64,000 nucleotides of DNA from Phoronis australis (taxonomy: Eukaryota > Phoronida > Phoronidae). Below, one piece after another: positions 34,547 to 46,307 of this stretch. The notes beneath the pieces were generated by a model. It saw nothing but the letters and a program-made list of their open reading frames with translations. It did not search any database and had not been told where the DNA came from. The position numbers and the translations under genes were made by a program. Location of the stretch: contig NMRA01000410.1 in assembly GCA_002633005.1 (NCBI GenBank), positions 345,885-409,884 of the forward strand. The letters run 5' to 3'. The stretch's first letter is position 1. Each line of letters opens with the position of its first letter.

Positions 34547-34631
34547 CTCGCTGGTTCCCTGCGTACCGCTAGGTAGAGCGGTAGCCGCGCCAGCACTGCT
34601 GGCTGGGCTGAGCACGCAGGGAACCAGCGAG
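34547..34631. repeat. GC-rich hairpin with 18-bp perfect arms
   Basis: Arms CTCGCTGGTTCCCTGCGT (34547-34564) and its exact inverse (34614-34631). The 49-bp loop holds two further hairpins (taccgct/agcggta and gccagca/tgctggc). GCGCC stands on both sides (34538-34542, 34632-34636). In an AT-rich, CpG-poor region this is a small mobile foldback or an unusual regulatory hairpin. Confidence 0.75.
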
Positions 34632-34639
34632 GCGCCGAG

Positions 34640-37221
34640 ATAGCGTATTACCGGATGTAGCTCTTTGACCTCTTTCTGATTCCGGCATTTGCTGGTGCAG
34701 AAACAGACTGCGATTGAAAGCGAATATACAAGCGACATTTACCTGCCTTGCGTCTTCTGTTTCAAAATTACTGATTACTTCTAATGGAGCTATTCGGAAA
34801 ATCTACAATAACTAGAGGGCGCGCGTGTACTAGTCGTGGTGATGGATTAACAGCCTCGATTTCGTGAGCCCTTTAAATACATGGTGAAATGGCTTGCAAC
34901 CGTGCCAACTGAATCTGAGATTGCGTGAAAAGGGTGCTTCTATGAGAGGAAGTAAGCACGACCTTATACAAATGTAAGGTTTGTGATTATTTTAACGATT
35001 ATTCCATGCTTATTCTACCGATGCCTGTTAACTGAGGTACTCGCCGATGTCGACTTCGCGGCAGTCGCCAGTCGGCTTAAATTCTTTGCGATACGATACT
35101 TGACGTAGCAATCGGGATCTTTTCGTACATCAAAACATTATTATTGTTTGGAATGATTTCTAACACTTTATCAGTGACAGTTACATCAATCAATACTGAA
35201 TTTTTATGCTGTCAACTCGATACAGGTTACAATCCAAGCCCAATGGCAAAGCGGGGTACATGACAAATACCTATCACATTAGACTATTTGTTTACTCCCT
35301 ATCATATATCTTCTGGAAATCTATTACACGTTGAAATGGAAATCTGTCACGTCTGTTTTCACGTAACCTTTGGTTTTTAGGTTTGAGGGCATTGCTTCTG
35401 CACCGTCCCTGAATGGACAAAAATTGCTTTTTAGCATTTGACTGCAGCTAACCAACAAGATCTTCCCATCCAGTGCAGATCTTTTGTCAAAGCCTACTTT
35501 CAATATTGGAGGCAACGAACAAAGCCTTTGAAAAGGAACAGCTATTTTTAAAGAAAGGTATGTAAGTCATTTTGTTAATTTTCTTATTCAGGTCCTTAGC
35601 GGGGGATTGGCATGGGGGGTTGGGGTTGTAATATTTGGTACAACTGAATGTGTGGAAATAACAGGTAATACATGTTTGGGGAAAAGAGCATGGTGAGGTA
35701 ATTCTTAACCTTCATGAAGTACCCTTCAAGTTGATTTCTTGAAACTGTTTTGCTACTTGTATCAATTATAAACCCATGAAAATATATTACATTTTCTGAA
35801 TTCACAGTGACTGAATAGTCTTAACTCATGCCTTGAAATGTTGCAAGTCATTATAAATTCAAATGCCTGCCATTTTTGTGAAAATTGCATTTTTATGGTG
35901 CCTTACGATTTGTAATTACTCTTAAACAACAGAAAGATTAATCATCATTTTTAAATGACCCAAATCATCATATCCTCTATTAGAAGAAAAATTAAAAGTC
36001 TGAGAAACGGTTCCCTCAACCTTAGACTAGAAGTATTCCTGACAGACCCATGAACCTGTAATCGGAGTTTAAAATTGCTGAAAGTATCAAAATTAAAAAG
36101 GCTTGAAAATGGGTAACAAAGGTTTGACGTCTAAAAAAGCTTGTAGATTTTGCGGACAAGTGATGCGTTTAAAGAATTGTTATGACTAGGAATAAAAAAT
36201 AAAGACAGTTTTATGCATTACTTTTATATACACCCTTGGTTTCTGAAAATAGTCATAATTTTATGTGAAACTATAGAGCAGTCACCATATATTTTTGAAC
36301 AACAGGGATAACGTTTTTGACCCAATCTGGAGTACTTAATTATTCACATTTCAATATTTGTTCTAGGTTCAGTGACATTTTAAAGCCACTTCAAGCTGTA
36401 TCATAGACAAGCTTTGTTACTCCGTTCTCTTCCCACAGCACTTCCAAACACCAGCAGTGCTGCATGGCACAATGTACAAGTCAGTGGCCCTGGAGAAATG
36501 TGAATCGCAGTACTAAGTTACCATAAGACAATGTGTGTGGAGTGCCTGTGTATTCAGACGAACTATATCTGACTGCTACAAGTAAGCCTTGTTGGTGAGG
36601 ATGCCCTTTCATAGGCAATGAGTCATGTGTGGACAATAGCTTATTTCCTTTCCTGGAAGAAACATGAGGGACTGAAGCTAAAGAAGACCTAGAGACACTC
36701 TGGTCTACTTCAAGGGTCTGATTTTGGGCTCAAAGCGATTCAAGTGATATGCTGCTGTGTTTACCTTCAAGGGTCTAATTGTGGATGTTATTGAGGCTGA
36801 ATGAGGTTACATGAAAGAAATCCATGTGTGGAAACTGGACCTTTTTTACAAGCGCTTCTATAGGCCATTGAAACTAAATCCCAGTGCAATGAAAGCCAAA
36901 AGCTGAGTGACATTAAATTTTCCTTTCAGAATAAAGGCTTTATACTATTGGTAAAAACTTTTCAATTTGGTACACATTATGGGAAAATGACATTCAGTGA
37001 CTGATTGTCTCATTGTATGTTTTCAATTGTAGCTAGCTGGATAAGATTCTGCCATGCACAAGATTTGAGAATAAACAATTATCAATGTATTTAAAAACAA
37101 ATGGCAAACTGAAAAAGCACAGAAAGAAACAAAATTGCGACGGAGTCCATAACCAGGCATATCAAGTGCTAATTTCTGAATTATGTTCAATTCTCTCAGG
37201 TTATTGCTGAAGGATTGCTTT
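34640..37221. other. Region between the divergent genes, left part
   Basis: 34500-34900 is richer in CpG than its surroundings and may contain a promoter (inference). Beyond it I see AT-rich sequence without supported exons. Confidence 0.35.
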
Positions 37222-37274
37222 TCACTTTGTCCAAAGGTAAACTCGGGCGGTTGGTTTCAGTTGTTTTCGCTCAC
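37222..37274 (-). CDS. Possible terminal exon of the unidentified secreted protein
   Basis: Strong acceptor (ctgttacag) followed, in phase 1, by GERKQLKPTARVYLWTK and TGA. Phase 1 matches the donor of exon 37921-38115. Support is limited to splice phase and acceptor quality. Confidence 0.3.
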
Positions 37275-37920
37275 CTGTAACAGAATAGTCGGAGAAATAT
37301 TAGCAAATTGTAAAGGAAAAGACAAGACAAAACTACTTTTGTAAGGCAGAACATACTTGACGTTTCATCTTCATGTTTATGTGTAGAAACTAATAACCTT
37401 TGTACCCAAGTCTTATTTAATATCTGAATTAAAATATGTGAAACAGGCTAAAAGTGTTTTAACAATGCGTATTTTTCATGACACTTAAAATGTGATCTCA
37501 ACAAGTAAAATTCATTCTAAGTGTCAATTTTTCTTCCAATACAATGTTACGACATTTACTGAATTAAGGCTTATTCATGTTGATTCGATAACTGATCTGG
37601 TAGTCCTGGGGGTGGAGGCTGCGATAAAATAAGGAAACTCACACATCTAGAGAATTTTATTGGAAACAGCATAGTTTTGAAGAGAAACTGCTGTGAAAAA
37701 GTCACCCTTGACTTCTGTGCATCACGTACCATACACCTCTTATTTTGGGAGCACTCCCACCCAGGACAATATGAATGTGTGCTGCTAGCCTACCCGGCAT
37801 CGGGTGAATTTCCCAAAAGAAACACTAGTTCCACTCAATAAGCCTGTTATTCAGTGGGGTAACTGGTGGGGATAACATCACCAAACGATGTTGATAGAAA
37901 CTTGATTGCTATAAACTTAC

Positions 37921-38115
37921 CAAGTGATGTTGTGTAGTCTCCGAATGGAACTGCATAGTCATAGAGCACACACGGGGCTTCAGCATCCACACACTTTTTG
38001 TCAATTAGTTGACCCTTTTGACCGCAATTGTCCACGAATATAGTAACCTTAGGTCTTTCGGGAATTTGTGGCCACCTGTCAAAGACTTGCACCAGGGAAA
38101 TTAGCAGTAATAAGG
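37921..38115 (-). CDS. Exon of an unidentified secreted Cys-containing protein
   Basis: Open from a possible acceptor (gctaag/CC) through a hydrophobic LLLLISLVQVF stretch, then RPKVTIFVDNCGQKG, KKCVD and APCVLYDYAVP, to a good donor (CTTG/gtaagt, phase 1). In another frame just upstream, a well-placed ATG (38151) begins a signal-peptide-like run (MELLSKYVVVLSLITA) that ends in a stop after 23 codons, so a one-base indel may separate start and body. The C/G/C/PC spacing faintly recalls ML/NPC2-type lipid-binding proteins; this is weak. Its phase does not fit the TNF receptor exon at 31514, so it is treated as a separate gene. Confidence 0.4.
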
Positions 38116-38119
38116 CTTA

Positions 38120-39653
38120 GCACGACGACGTATTTTGATAACAATTCCATGTTTTACCAGTTGTTTACATGCAGACACCCACACATTCAATCACCACAAG
38201 TACAGCAGCGACACAGCCCCATTGTTAGCGTGTTCAAGATTACAGTTGTAAAGGCATAATTACTTAGTAGTGCATAATTTGTCATTGATTAGTAGTTTGC
38301 AGATCCGTGTTTAAAGCCTTAAAAAAGGTCTAGGGCATAGACATCACATAGTGTATTAAGATGTCTCTATGGTCTAGAGTACTGAGAAAATTGTTTTGTA
38401 ACCTTAGACTTAGTAACTGTTCGTTAGGTATTAATTTTCATATTATATAAGTGTTCCAGTAACTCATAAGTTTGGTTGTAGACTTCCAGACGCTTGAACT
38501 GCAATAAATTATCAAATGAGAATGAGGGTGAGTCCGTAAAATTATTACATCTCAGTTCAAGTGTTTCTCTGGAACATATTGTTGCCTGAATCAATGATGT
38601 TAATTACTATGTGCTAGAACCGTTTCAGTGTTGTGTCATGTCATGTTTTTTGTGTCATGTTGGCAATTGTAGTTATAGCCGAGTTTGCCCAACCTCAGGG
38701 TATTGAACCGCAACCCTCATAAAACTGGTGCTAACCATTCAGCCAATGGGCAATTTCCCATCAGCGAGTGGCTAACAGACTCGTAAAATTCACTGGAAGT
38801 ACGTTTACAACTCAACCATTAGGTTTTTGTCTATGGCTTGTATACATAGTAATGTATGTTTTGCGCAATATGTATGTCTTCTTCCATATGTACCTCTCTG
38901 TAAATAATTTCTAAACATGTATTTTCTGTTTGTAAGTAGCACTTGTGCTAATGTCTCTTTTGTTGTATCTACCCACATCCTGATTTATAATGTACGCTTT
39001 ACCTATACCTACACTTACCAATTCTGGGGTTTGTTGAAAAAACTAAATTGTGATTTAGGCCACTTATTGACTGCCCTTTGATCTTGCAAGGAACTGGCAG
39101 TCTCTCAGTGGTAACTGTACATGACTTAATTGGCCACAGTATTTTACAGTCCACACACAGGTTGTATTGGAATTTAGATAACAGTGGACTGTCATTTGTA
39201 AAAAAGTTTGGGTTTAAGATATAACTAGTTAACATTAGCATAAGTGATAGTTTTCGACAATGGGACTAAATACAAATATTTACATGTATACGATATAGTA
39301 CAGAGCCAGGATGAGGTTGGTGGCTTATCTACCAATAGAGGGAGTACACATATGAGCTTGGGTTTTAAGGCAATATCTGAGAGTTGTCGCAACTGTTACA
39401 TTGACAGAGTTGTGAAGAATTCATGAGCAGCTGATTGGAAAACATTTAGTGTACTCATGCTTCTAGTATTATTTGGGAGACTTCTACGTCTTATGTTTTG
39501 ATAATAAAGAGAAAAATAATCATTAGTTTTTTAATATAGCTTGGAATACTTAATGGCTTTCACAGTTAAACTGTTGCAAATTTTGTTAAATGCTATTAGT
39601 TTGTCATGGAAATTATTGATTCTATTACAAACACTTTAACTTATTTATTCCAG
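38120..39653. other. Between the secreted-protein exon and the KAP gene
   Basis: Holds a tRNA-like SINE head (38687-38751). The KAP gene's first exon should lie here or further left, but none is supported. Confidence 0.4.
38687..38751 (-). repeat. tRNA-derived SINE head
   Basis: On the minus strand TGGCTGAATGGTTAG is a good pol III A box and GGTTCAATACC a perfect B box, 23 bp apart, with short complementary ends GCCCA...TGGGC. The sequence between is too short and irregular for a working tRNA, so a SINE head or tRNA pseudogene is favoured. Confidence 0.55.
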
Positions 39654-39736
39654 GTAAAGGTGATCACAGTATTTTCAAGTACATCAAGAACAAAAGAACC
39701 ATCAGCCTCTACTTGGAAGTATATATTGGACAATTT
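39654..39736 (+). CDS. KAP gene exon, unassigned N-terminal region
   Basis: Borders are attccag/GTAAAG and AATTT/gtaagt. Encodes VKVITVFSSTSRTKEPS and then STWKYILDN; joins the next exon in phase 2. Confidence 0.55.
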
Positions 39737-40473
39737 GTAAGTTTTTGCTCAGATGGTAAGTTTAACACTACAGCAGTGTTAGAGGTACATTTCATCCTGT
39801 ATAAGGGGCTTAAAACCGGAAATTAAATATTGCCTTTTATTTCAGTCTTTAAAACTTGTTCTTGCTAACATGGAAAACTCTTACCATTACCAGCAAATAA
39901 CATAAAGAAAACTACCATTAATTCGAGGAGTGATTCTTTATTAAAAGTATAAACTCACTGATCAACCAAATTCTTGGGTTTTGATTTTTTGAGGTTCCTA
40001 GTTATGTTATGTTACTAGCATAAAGCAGAACAAGTTCAAAGTTGAAGTCACTGATGAGATGTAAATGGTCGACTTTTTTATTGCACGCTTTTCAAAAGTT
40101 GACTGAAGTTTGTTAACACAGTGATTTCTCTTTTTTCGTTGTTAGAGACATCTCAGGAAAGTACAATGCGGTACTTCTTCTTGCGGGGACGAATGTCATA
40201 GCAAAGAAACACCACCTGATGACGACTGCACACGACCATCAAGCATGGATCTACATTAATTTGTATCGTCTCTTCTGCCCCGTTTGGATAAGTAAGTAGT
40301 TGAATTTAGTAAGTGGTGCTCTGGCAAATACATTTATTTTGTCATCTCTATTACCATGTTGTCTTTGATGAAATATCCCAATAACACAATGATATCTCTG
40401 TCTATGAGACTGAACATTTTAGTACCGTCCACACAACAGCTAGTGCAACTTACCCCAATTTTAAGTGGAATGT

Positions 40474-40544
<71 letters not shown>

Positions 40545-43500
40545 AACACATATATCAACCAATAAATAGGGTAAGACGTAAGTTGTCACTCTGTGCATGA
40601 CAATGAACAGCAGATAGGAGTATGGGACACAAAAGGAAACTCTTCTGTACGTAATCGGTAATCGCACATGATAATGCTTCCCCTTTGCCCTAGATTTGCT
40701 ATCACTCAAGAATTTAGAAGTGGTACAAGGTACCCTACAGCAAGTTACCCTACCTCGAAGAGTAAATTGTCAGTAGTTGGGTAAGCTGCACTAGTTTGAA
40801 TAGCATCCACGCAACTGTAAAACATAGTTACAACCAGGAAGAGATCTCTTCCTGCTACAACGCATTCCAGTAGTTACGTTCTAGAGTAAGGTTGTATGTG
40901 GATGGCATTTATGATTTAATTTAGTTACATTTATAATTTAGCATCATACAAGTGATTAAATGAACTTAGAGGAAACCAGTTGTATAATGAAATTCAATTT
41001 TCACCTACACATTGTTTGTCATTAAATCGATCAGGTACACTGTATTTGTTAGTAGGTGTCATGTAGAGGTACGGTGTTTTGNTCGAATAAAAGTGTTTGC
41101 GTAAAGATCCGTTTCATGAAGTTTTTAACAAAAATGAAGCGGAAATAGTGCCTTTAAAGGGTCCACGTGACTAACTGCACGCGTGTTTTGTACATGTAGG
41201 ACCGTTGTCTTACTATCGCCACTGAGTAGCCCATTGTGCGCTCCAGTTATACCTTTTGGTGATTATCATTGTCAGATTTGCATTATTTTGTGAGATGTCC
41301 TTAGTTTGAAAAAATGTGTCCCATATCGCTTACTTAAGCTTGAATTCGGGCACTGTACTATACTTTTAAAAAGTCTAAACAAGTGGATTTGAACTGCACA
41401 CATATTCTTGAGCAAATTTGTTTAATCAAAGAGGCAACAAGTAGAGAATTCAAAGCTCGAATTATCAACTTAAGGAAGCAGTTTCTGGCAAATAATAATG
41501 ATGTCAATTGCCCCTCTTTTTGCACGTATTAAAATTATCCTTTCATATTTAATCTCCTTTTATATTAATAATTGTAGACCCTGATGGTAACAAAGAATGT
41601 TGATCATTTCTTTTCTTCGATATTTCTTGTTTCGATATTTACGGACCCTCTTTGAAAAACATTGTTTTGATGTGGAGCCCTTTTTGTTTTTGTTTTTTTG
41701 TGCCAGCGAGTTTCCCTTCCTAATTACACTGCATGACACTACTTACCAGTGGTATTCATCAATTGACTGGGAAGGAAGATTCACCGTCTCTAGCTTGCCT
41801 TGCAGTGTAATCCAGATTGAAGTTTACGATTTCAAATTGGTTGACTTACATGTACACACTTACACTGTTATTGACTTTAATTAATACTATGTGTAAATCA
41901 TTTAACGCGTGATCAAATTTCTTTTGATAGAAATGCTGAAAATCTCAAAAATTCTGCTAAAAATTTTGAATTATCATTCCGTTTTCGTTTTGTGCAAATT
42001 TTGTTCATTTTTTCATGGAAATTCTAAAAAATAGGATATTTGACCACCTCTCGTGCCAAAGTGGTGCATTTTACAAACGATGCTTAACTGCGTTTAAGAG
42101 AACATTGCCTCCAATATAATATCTGGTTGTTTCATTTTTAGTTTACATGCCGTTTCTGAGACAGGCCTATGGTGTACCGAAGTTAGCAAAAATTAGGCAT
42201 TTTTTCTGAGGTATATACAGGTACATAAAGTTGAACGTGGGTTATGACTATAATTTGAGAACCTAACTCCTTGTACAATGTGTTACATTTATAGGAGAAG
42301 ACAACCAGCAGGACCCTGAAGGCGACAAATGGAAAGAAACGGTAAAACTAACTGAAATATTATAATGTGATTAATGCAATATTAACTAGTGATCGATTTA
42401 AAAAGTAAAAGATAGAAATTTAGAACTTAAGTTCATCTTAACCTAATTTTCCAGACATGAAAAACGATCCCGAAATCGCCCCCAAGAGAGGGGGTCCTCT
42501 GAGTCGTCCTGAAACAAGTTACTAATTATTGCAATGCCATTATCATGGAGTTACTGTGTTGGCTACGAGGTTATAGTGAATTATGATAACTAGTGTAACC
42601 AAATAGAGTGCTCAGCCGAATTAACCTTCATTGGCGGAATGGACATATAGATTTCTCAAATTGCTCGCACAGGATTTCAGTATACACCTCAACAGAACAA
42701 ATAATCAGGCTGAATGTAATGGTAAATAGTTAAATCTACTTGAAAGAACGCAAAAATAGTAATCTTTGCTTTTTATCTTTCGGACAATCTGGGTAAATCG
42801 CAGTTCAAAAGAAACCTCCATAGGTGTCAAATAGCAGCTTTTAACCCAAGTATCTAAGCAAAACCACTAACGTTTATGTGCTAGAACATAAGTTCGGTCA
42901 GCGTCGTCCCAAAACATTACAAGAGAGGTATTGTTGGAAATTCTAAACGTGTCGTAGAACAATCTTCCGATCAACAAGGCGGGTATAAACCTTTGTTCCG
43001 TCCAATAAGCGACGTTTTCACAATTATAAATTGGTCTCAATTTGTTCCTAACTTGGATGAAAAGTGATTTGTGACAAAAAAAATGCAGTTCGTCATCCTT
43101 TGAGACTATACTCGACGCCTAAAAATGACAAACCGCGACAAGCCAAATTGTAAAGCCAAGTCTGAAGAGTAATTAACTGTTAAACCTTCCAAAGCCCTGA
43201 AACTTAGGCGGCACACCATAGGGGGGCTGGCACTTTTTTCAGTGTTCGAGATTGCAGTTGCTTTTTTTCTGAAGTGGAGAATGAAATTCTCATGTCTTAT
43301 TGGCTACCTTGCCACTATTATGATGACGTCCTCGTCAATTCATGGTTGACTTGTCGTCTACAAACAGCGACAAAATGAGTAATTACTTTCGTCCAGTGGA
43401 AGAATGTTTGTATTTTCATGCTAATAAATACATCCAGAGCATGTATACAATATCCAAAAATTTTCTGCCACACAATTGAGCACATCGGGGCCGTTTACTT

Positions 43501-45264
43501 TTATTGAAAGTCGTAAGCCTAAATTGTAAGCAAGCGTTCTTTGGACTGAACAATCATACATCCATATTGACCGCTACTCTAGTGAAGGTGAAAAGTTTTT
43601 TTAATCCGTGTGTAAGAGTTTTTTAGCTACTAGTGATTCGATTTCGCCATCTGCGTGATCGCATGCTGCTACTTTACCATTGCGTCACAAGCACGTCACC
43701 GAGGTTATCCAGCTTCTGATGTCACGTTTGCCTTTAAACAGGCGTGAAATATAAACCACTTGGTGAGTACAAAGTTCCATCATCGGGATCGTAGTTCGCT
43801 CTGTCGAGCTACTGCACAAAAGGTGTGTTTATAAACACCCTCGTTCTATGCCATTTTCGTCATTTTCAGTGCGACGTTATAATGAACATATATAAAGTAA
43901 CAATGGCGAACCTTGTATCGAACGAGCTTCTTTTCAACATAGACCCATAAGACAGTAATACCAACTCACCCGCGTAACCCATGTATTCTATTGCTACAGC
44001 TTGCGACCTCGGGATTTCATGGGAGTTTGCACTATAATTTTTCAGTTCTCTGCTGGAGTGAGTTTTTATCTATGATCTGTGTTGATATATGATTTATTTC
44101 ATTGATTTTGATCTAGTGTTGTAGATACATGTATCAAATCACTTATTAAAAGAAATCTAGATGCAGCGGTAACAACCACGGCCACCCTCCCGAATCGCTT
44201 TTAACAGATGGTCCTTCGCTTGATAATGTTGGGGCCAATAGACCTCGAAATATTTCAAAAATATAGAGTCCGATTCCATAACAAAAAACACCCTAACGAG
44301 TGCAAACAATCCCACGCATGCGCAATGCAACCTCAGCCGCGCGTGACTGCAGTCATTCAAATCTAAGAGTTTATGTTTTAAAAGACTAAGATGTTGACTG
44401 CATAAACATTTGAAAATTAGATGTCTATGGTTCACTGGTGTCACTTGCACGGACTTTCGCGTGCACGCTGACCCTGCTGACAAGCACATTTTCAAATACT
44501 CTACCTTGTGGGTAAAAACTCGTACCTTAATAAACGAAAGAACACATTTTCAACAAACGAACAGTATCCTCTATCAGTAAATTACTTACCGGATGTTATT
44601 ACATAATAAAATATTATTGACTTATACAATCGGTCAATATGTAGGTTTTTCAGACGCAAAAATGTGATAATGTCCTTGGGCTCTGCCTCTGTCGTGATTA
44701 CATTGTTAAGGTCTGACGACCAACATACTGACCACGAAGAAATTCAATAGCTGTATAGCATTCAACTTGACAATCGCCTGAAGTCACGAACCACAATAAT
44801 GGACTGCGTGCAAGTTAAAATGGAAGTTGCAATCGTCTCATATTTCATCGTCCCACTTACGACATTTTATATAACAGAAGCCTTATTTTCGTCGACTGAA
44901 AAAAACTGCTGATAGAGCAAATGCACTAATCCCTGTTGGCGTAGATTTGCGTGTACATTTACCTCTGTTGACGGTGTTTTGAATAAATGGTTGATGATAA
45001 CAAATTTGTTCTTAGATCACAGATCCGAAGTGGAGTATAGCCAACGACGGACCATCAAACAAAGATGACAAACTTGGGTATGACACCTACGCCGAAGCAT
45101 TTGCAGAGATGGTACTGGACGAGCGTGTTTCAAATGGCGCTACGGTCGGGATCTACGGAAGTTGGGGCGCAGGAAAGACGTTCTTGCTGAACCGCTTGAG
45201 TGCAAAATGCAAGGAAAAAGAGTTCAACGATAAAAAGGCAAGTCGTATCTCCGTGGTGAGCTGG
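39654..45264 (+). CDS. KAP-family P-loop NTPase gene (four internal exons)
   Basis: Exons 39654-39736, 40146-40291, 42295-42341 and 45016-45264 join in frame (phases 2, 1, 0, 0) with AG/GT borders. The last exon has DKLGYDTYAEAFAEMV followed by a Walker A loop GIYGSWGAGKTFLL, the hallmark start of a KAP NTPase domain (Kidins220/PifA family; the usual form is LG...Y...L...L......T.GLYG.WG.GKT). The first two exons give about 76 residues that I do not recognise, including KYNAVLLLAGTNVIAKK. Start codon, Walker B and the FNAW motif are not in view; the gene is cut by a retrotransposon in the following intron or continues beyond it. KAP NTPases are commonly membrane-associated; the role here is unknown. 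Confidence 0.75.
40146..40291 (+). CDS. KAP gene exon, unassigned N-terminal region continued
   Basis: Borders are gttgttag/AGACAT and GGATAA/gtaagt. Only one frame is open, encoding DISGKYNAVLLLAG, HHLMTTAHDHQAW and LYRLFCPVWI. No known domain recognised. Confidence 0.6.
40474..40540 (+). repeat. (CA)n microsatellite, about 33 units
   Basis: An uninterrupted CA run just after KAP exon 40146-40291, ending in CAAACAAACACA. Open frames across it are artefacts. Confidence 0.97.
40560..42294 (+). other. KAP gene intron
   Basis: AT-rich; includes a single N at 41082. A 95-codon plus-strand frame at 41597-41884 has no splice context and no domain. Confidence 0.4.
42295..42341 (+). CDS. KAP gene short linker exon
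   Basis: Borders are tttatag/GAGAAG and AACG/gtaaaa. Encodes REDNQQDPEGDKWKET, an acidic linker; leaves in phase 0. Confidence 0.6.
42342..45015 (+). other. KAP gene intron
   Basis: No exon supported. The stretch near 43960-44040 shares a diverged repeat with 53870-53950 (TGTATTCTATT, then TTGCGACC, then GAGTTTGCACT). A minus-strand 112-codon frame at 44157-44495 is unsupported. Confidence 0.4.
45016..45264 (+). CDS. KAP gene exon with Walker A motif
   Basis: Borders are ttcttag/ATCACA and GCTGG/gtaagg, phase 0/0. It encodes ITDPKWSIANDGPSNKDD, then DKLGYDTYAEAFAEMV, GIYGSWGAGKTFLL, and ends in RISVVSW, the strand that normally leads into the FNAW motif of KAP proteins (next exon not found). 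Confidence 0.82.
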
Positions 45265-46062
45265 GTAAGGTCGCCAATTGTTTTAGTTTCCCAAACGCCC
45301 AATACGCCTGTAGGTGCCTCATTGCAGCTTTTTCCGTATGCCAGATTTGAGGAGAGCAGTGGTTACTTTCTCCCGATACCTTGTAAATTCCTTTAGCCTG
45401 ATCTTTCTAAACTCTTTTACTCGTTAAGTGAATATGGCGAGTTTGAAAACCCACACCACACCGGTGGACGTACATGCAGTGTAGCCGCTACCCTCTGACA
45501 CGACCCCATCTATACTGAAAAGCTTTTGTAGCACTGTGGAAGAGAGTATGTAGCCGCGCTTTCTGCTGCCAGCGTGGACTTCCTCTCTGCGTTCAATAGA
45601 CTCGTGTTACAAATGAACTTTACATCGCTTCACAGACACGTTGTTCAGTCCTACCTACATTCGTGTTACCGCGTTGGGTGAAATTGTGCTATATTAAATG
45701 AAATTATCCACAATTCGTTCTTGAAAGATCAAAATTGATCACTTGTGCTAGGTTAAAATCCCGAGTCCTCCAACACTGTGTCCTCAACACACGACTCCCA
45801 AACAATAACATAAAGCAGCAACCAATGTATTTGATTTTTCCTGAAGCAATCAGAGAACCTTTAGTAACCTGTCTGATGATGACTCGTGCTTCACACAACT
45901 TGAAATTCAATAATTCGCCCTATATTTTATGTGCCCTCTACATTGTGTCATCTCTGGCTGAGCATCCAATGCTGTAATTAATAACATTCGGCAAATGCGT
46001 TCATATGAAACTGGCGACAGATGGCGACGAATGTCTGACCAGACTGCCGTTCTGCCCCCATA

Positions 46063-46076
46063 GTGTAGTGGCAATT
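46063..46076 (+). repeat. Target-site duplication, left, of the non-LTR element
   Basis: GTGTAGTGGCAATT, identical to 51320-51333. Confidence 0.9.
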
Positions 46077-46307
46077 TTTTTTCAAAGTGATATATATTTA
46101 TTCATGGATACACAGAACATACAAAGAAATAATAACAAACCCAGAAACCGCGAAGCATTATATCTGGGTTGTAAACAATCCATAAATGAAACTAATATAC
46201 ATAGAGGTATGTACAATTAAGTAGTATCTAAAATAAGTATTCCAATACTTAGATAGGCTATTACAGATATATAAAAACAAAAATATGTACAGATTCATGT
46301 GGGGAAA

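Noticed and set aside
34535-34738. 67-codon minus-strand frame starting with a signal-like run as the receptor start exon
   Set aside because: It runs through the GC-rich hairpin, has no good donor in the needed phase, and the ATG lies in a splice-donor-like GTAAATG context.
37921-38115. This exon as the TNF receptor's N-terminal exon
   Set aside because: It leaves in phase 1, whereas the exon at 31514 is open only when entered in phase 0; joining them gives a stop after a few codons.
40334-40709. Frames of poly-Val/Cys and Thr/His
   Set aside because: Translations of the CA microsatellite.
44157-44495. 112-codon minus-strand frame
   Set aside because: No domain, no convincing splice borders, inside a KAP intron on the opposite strand.
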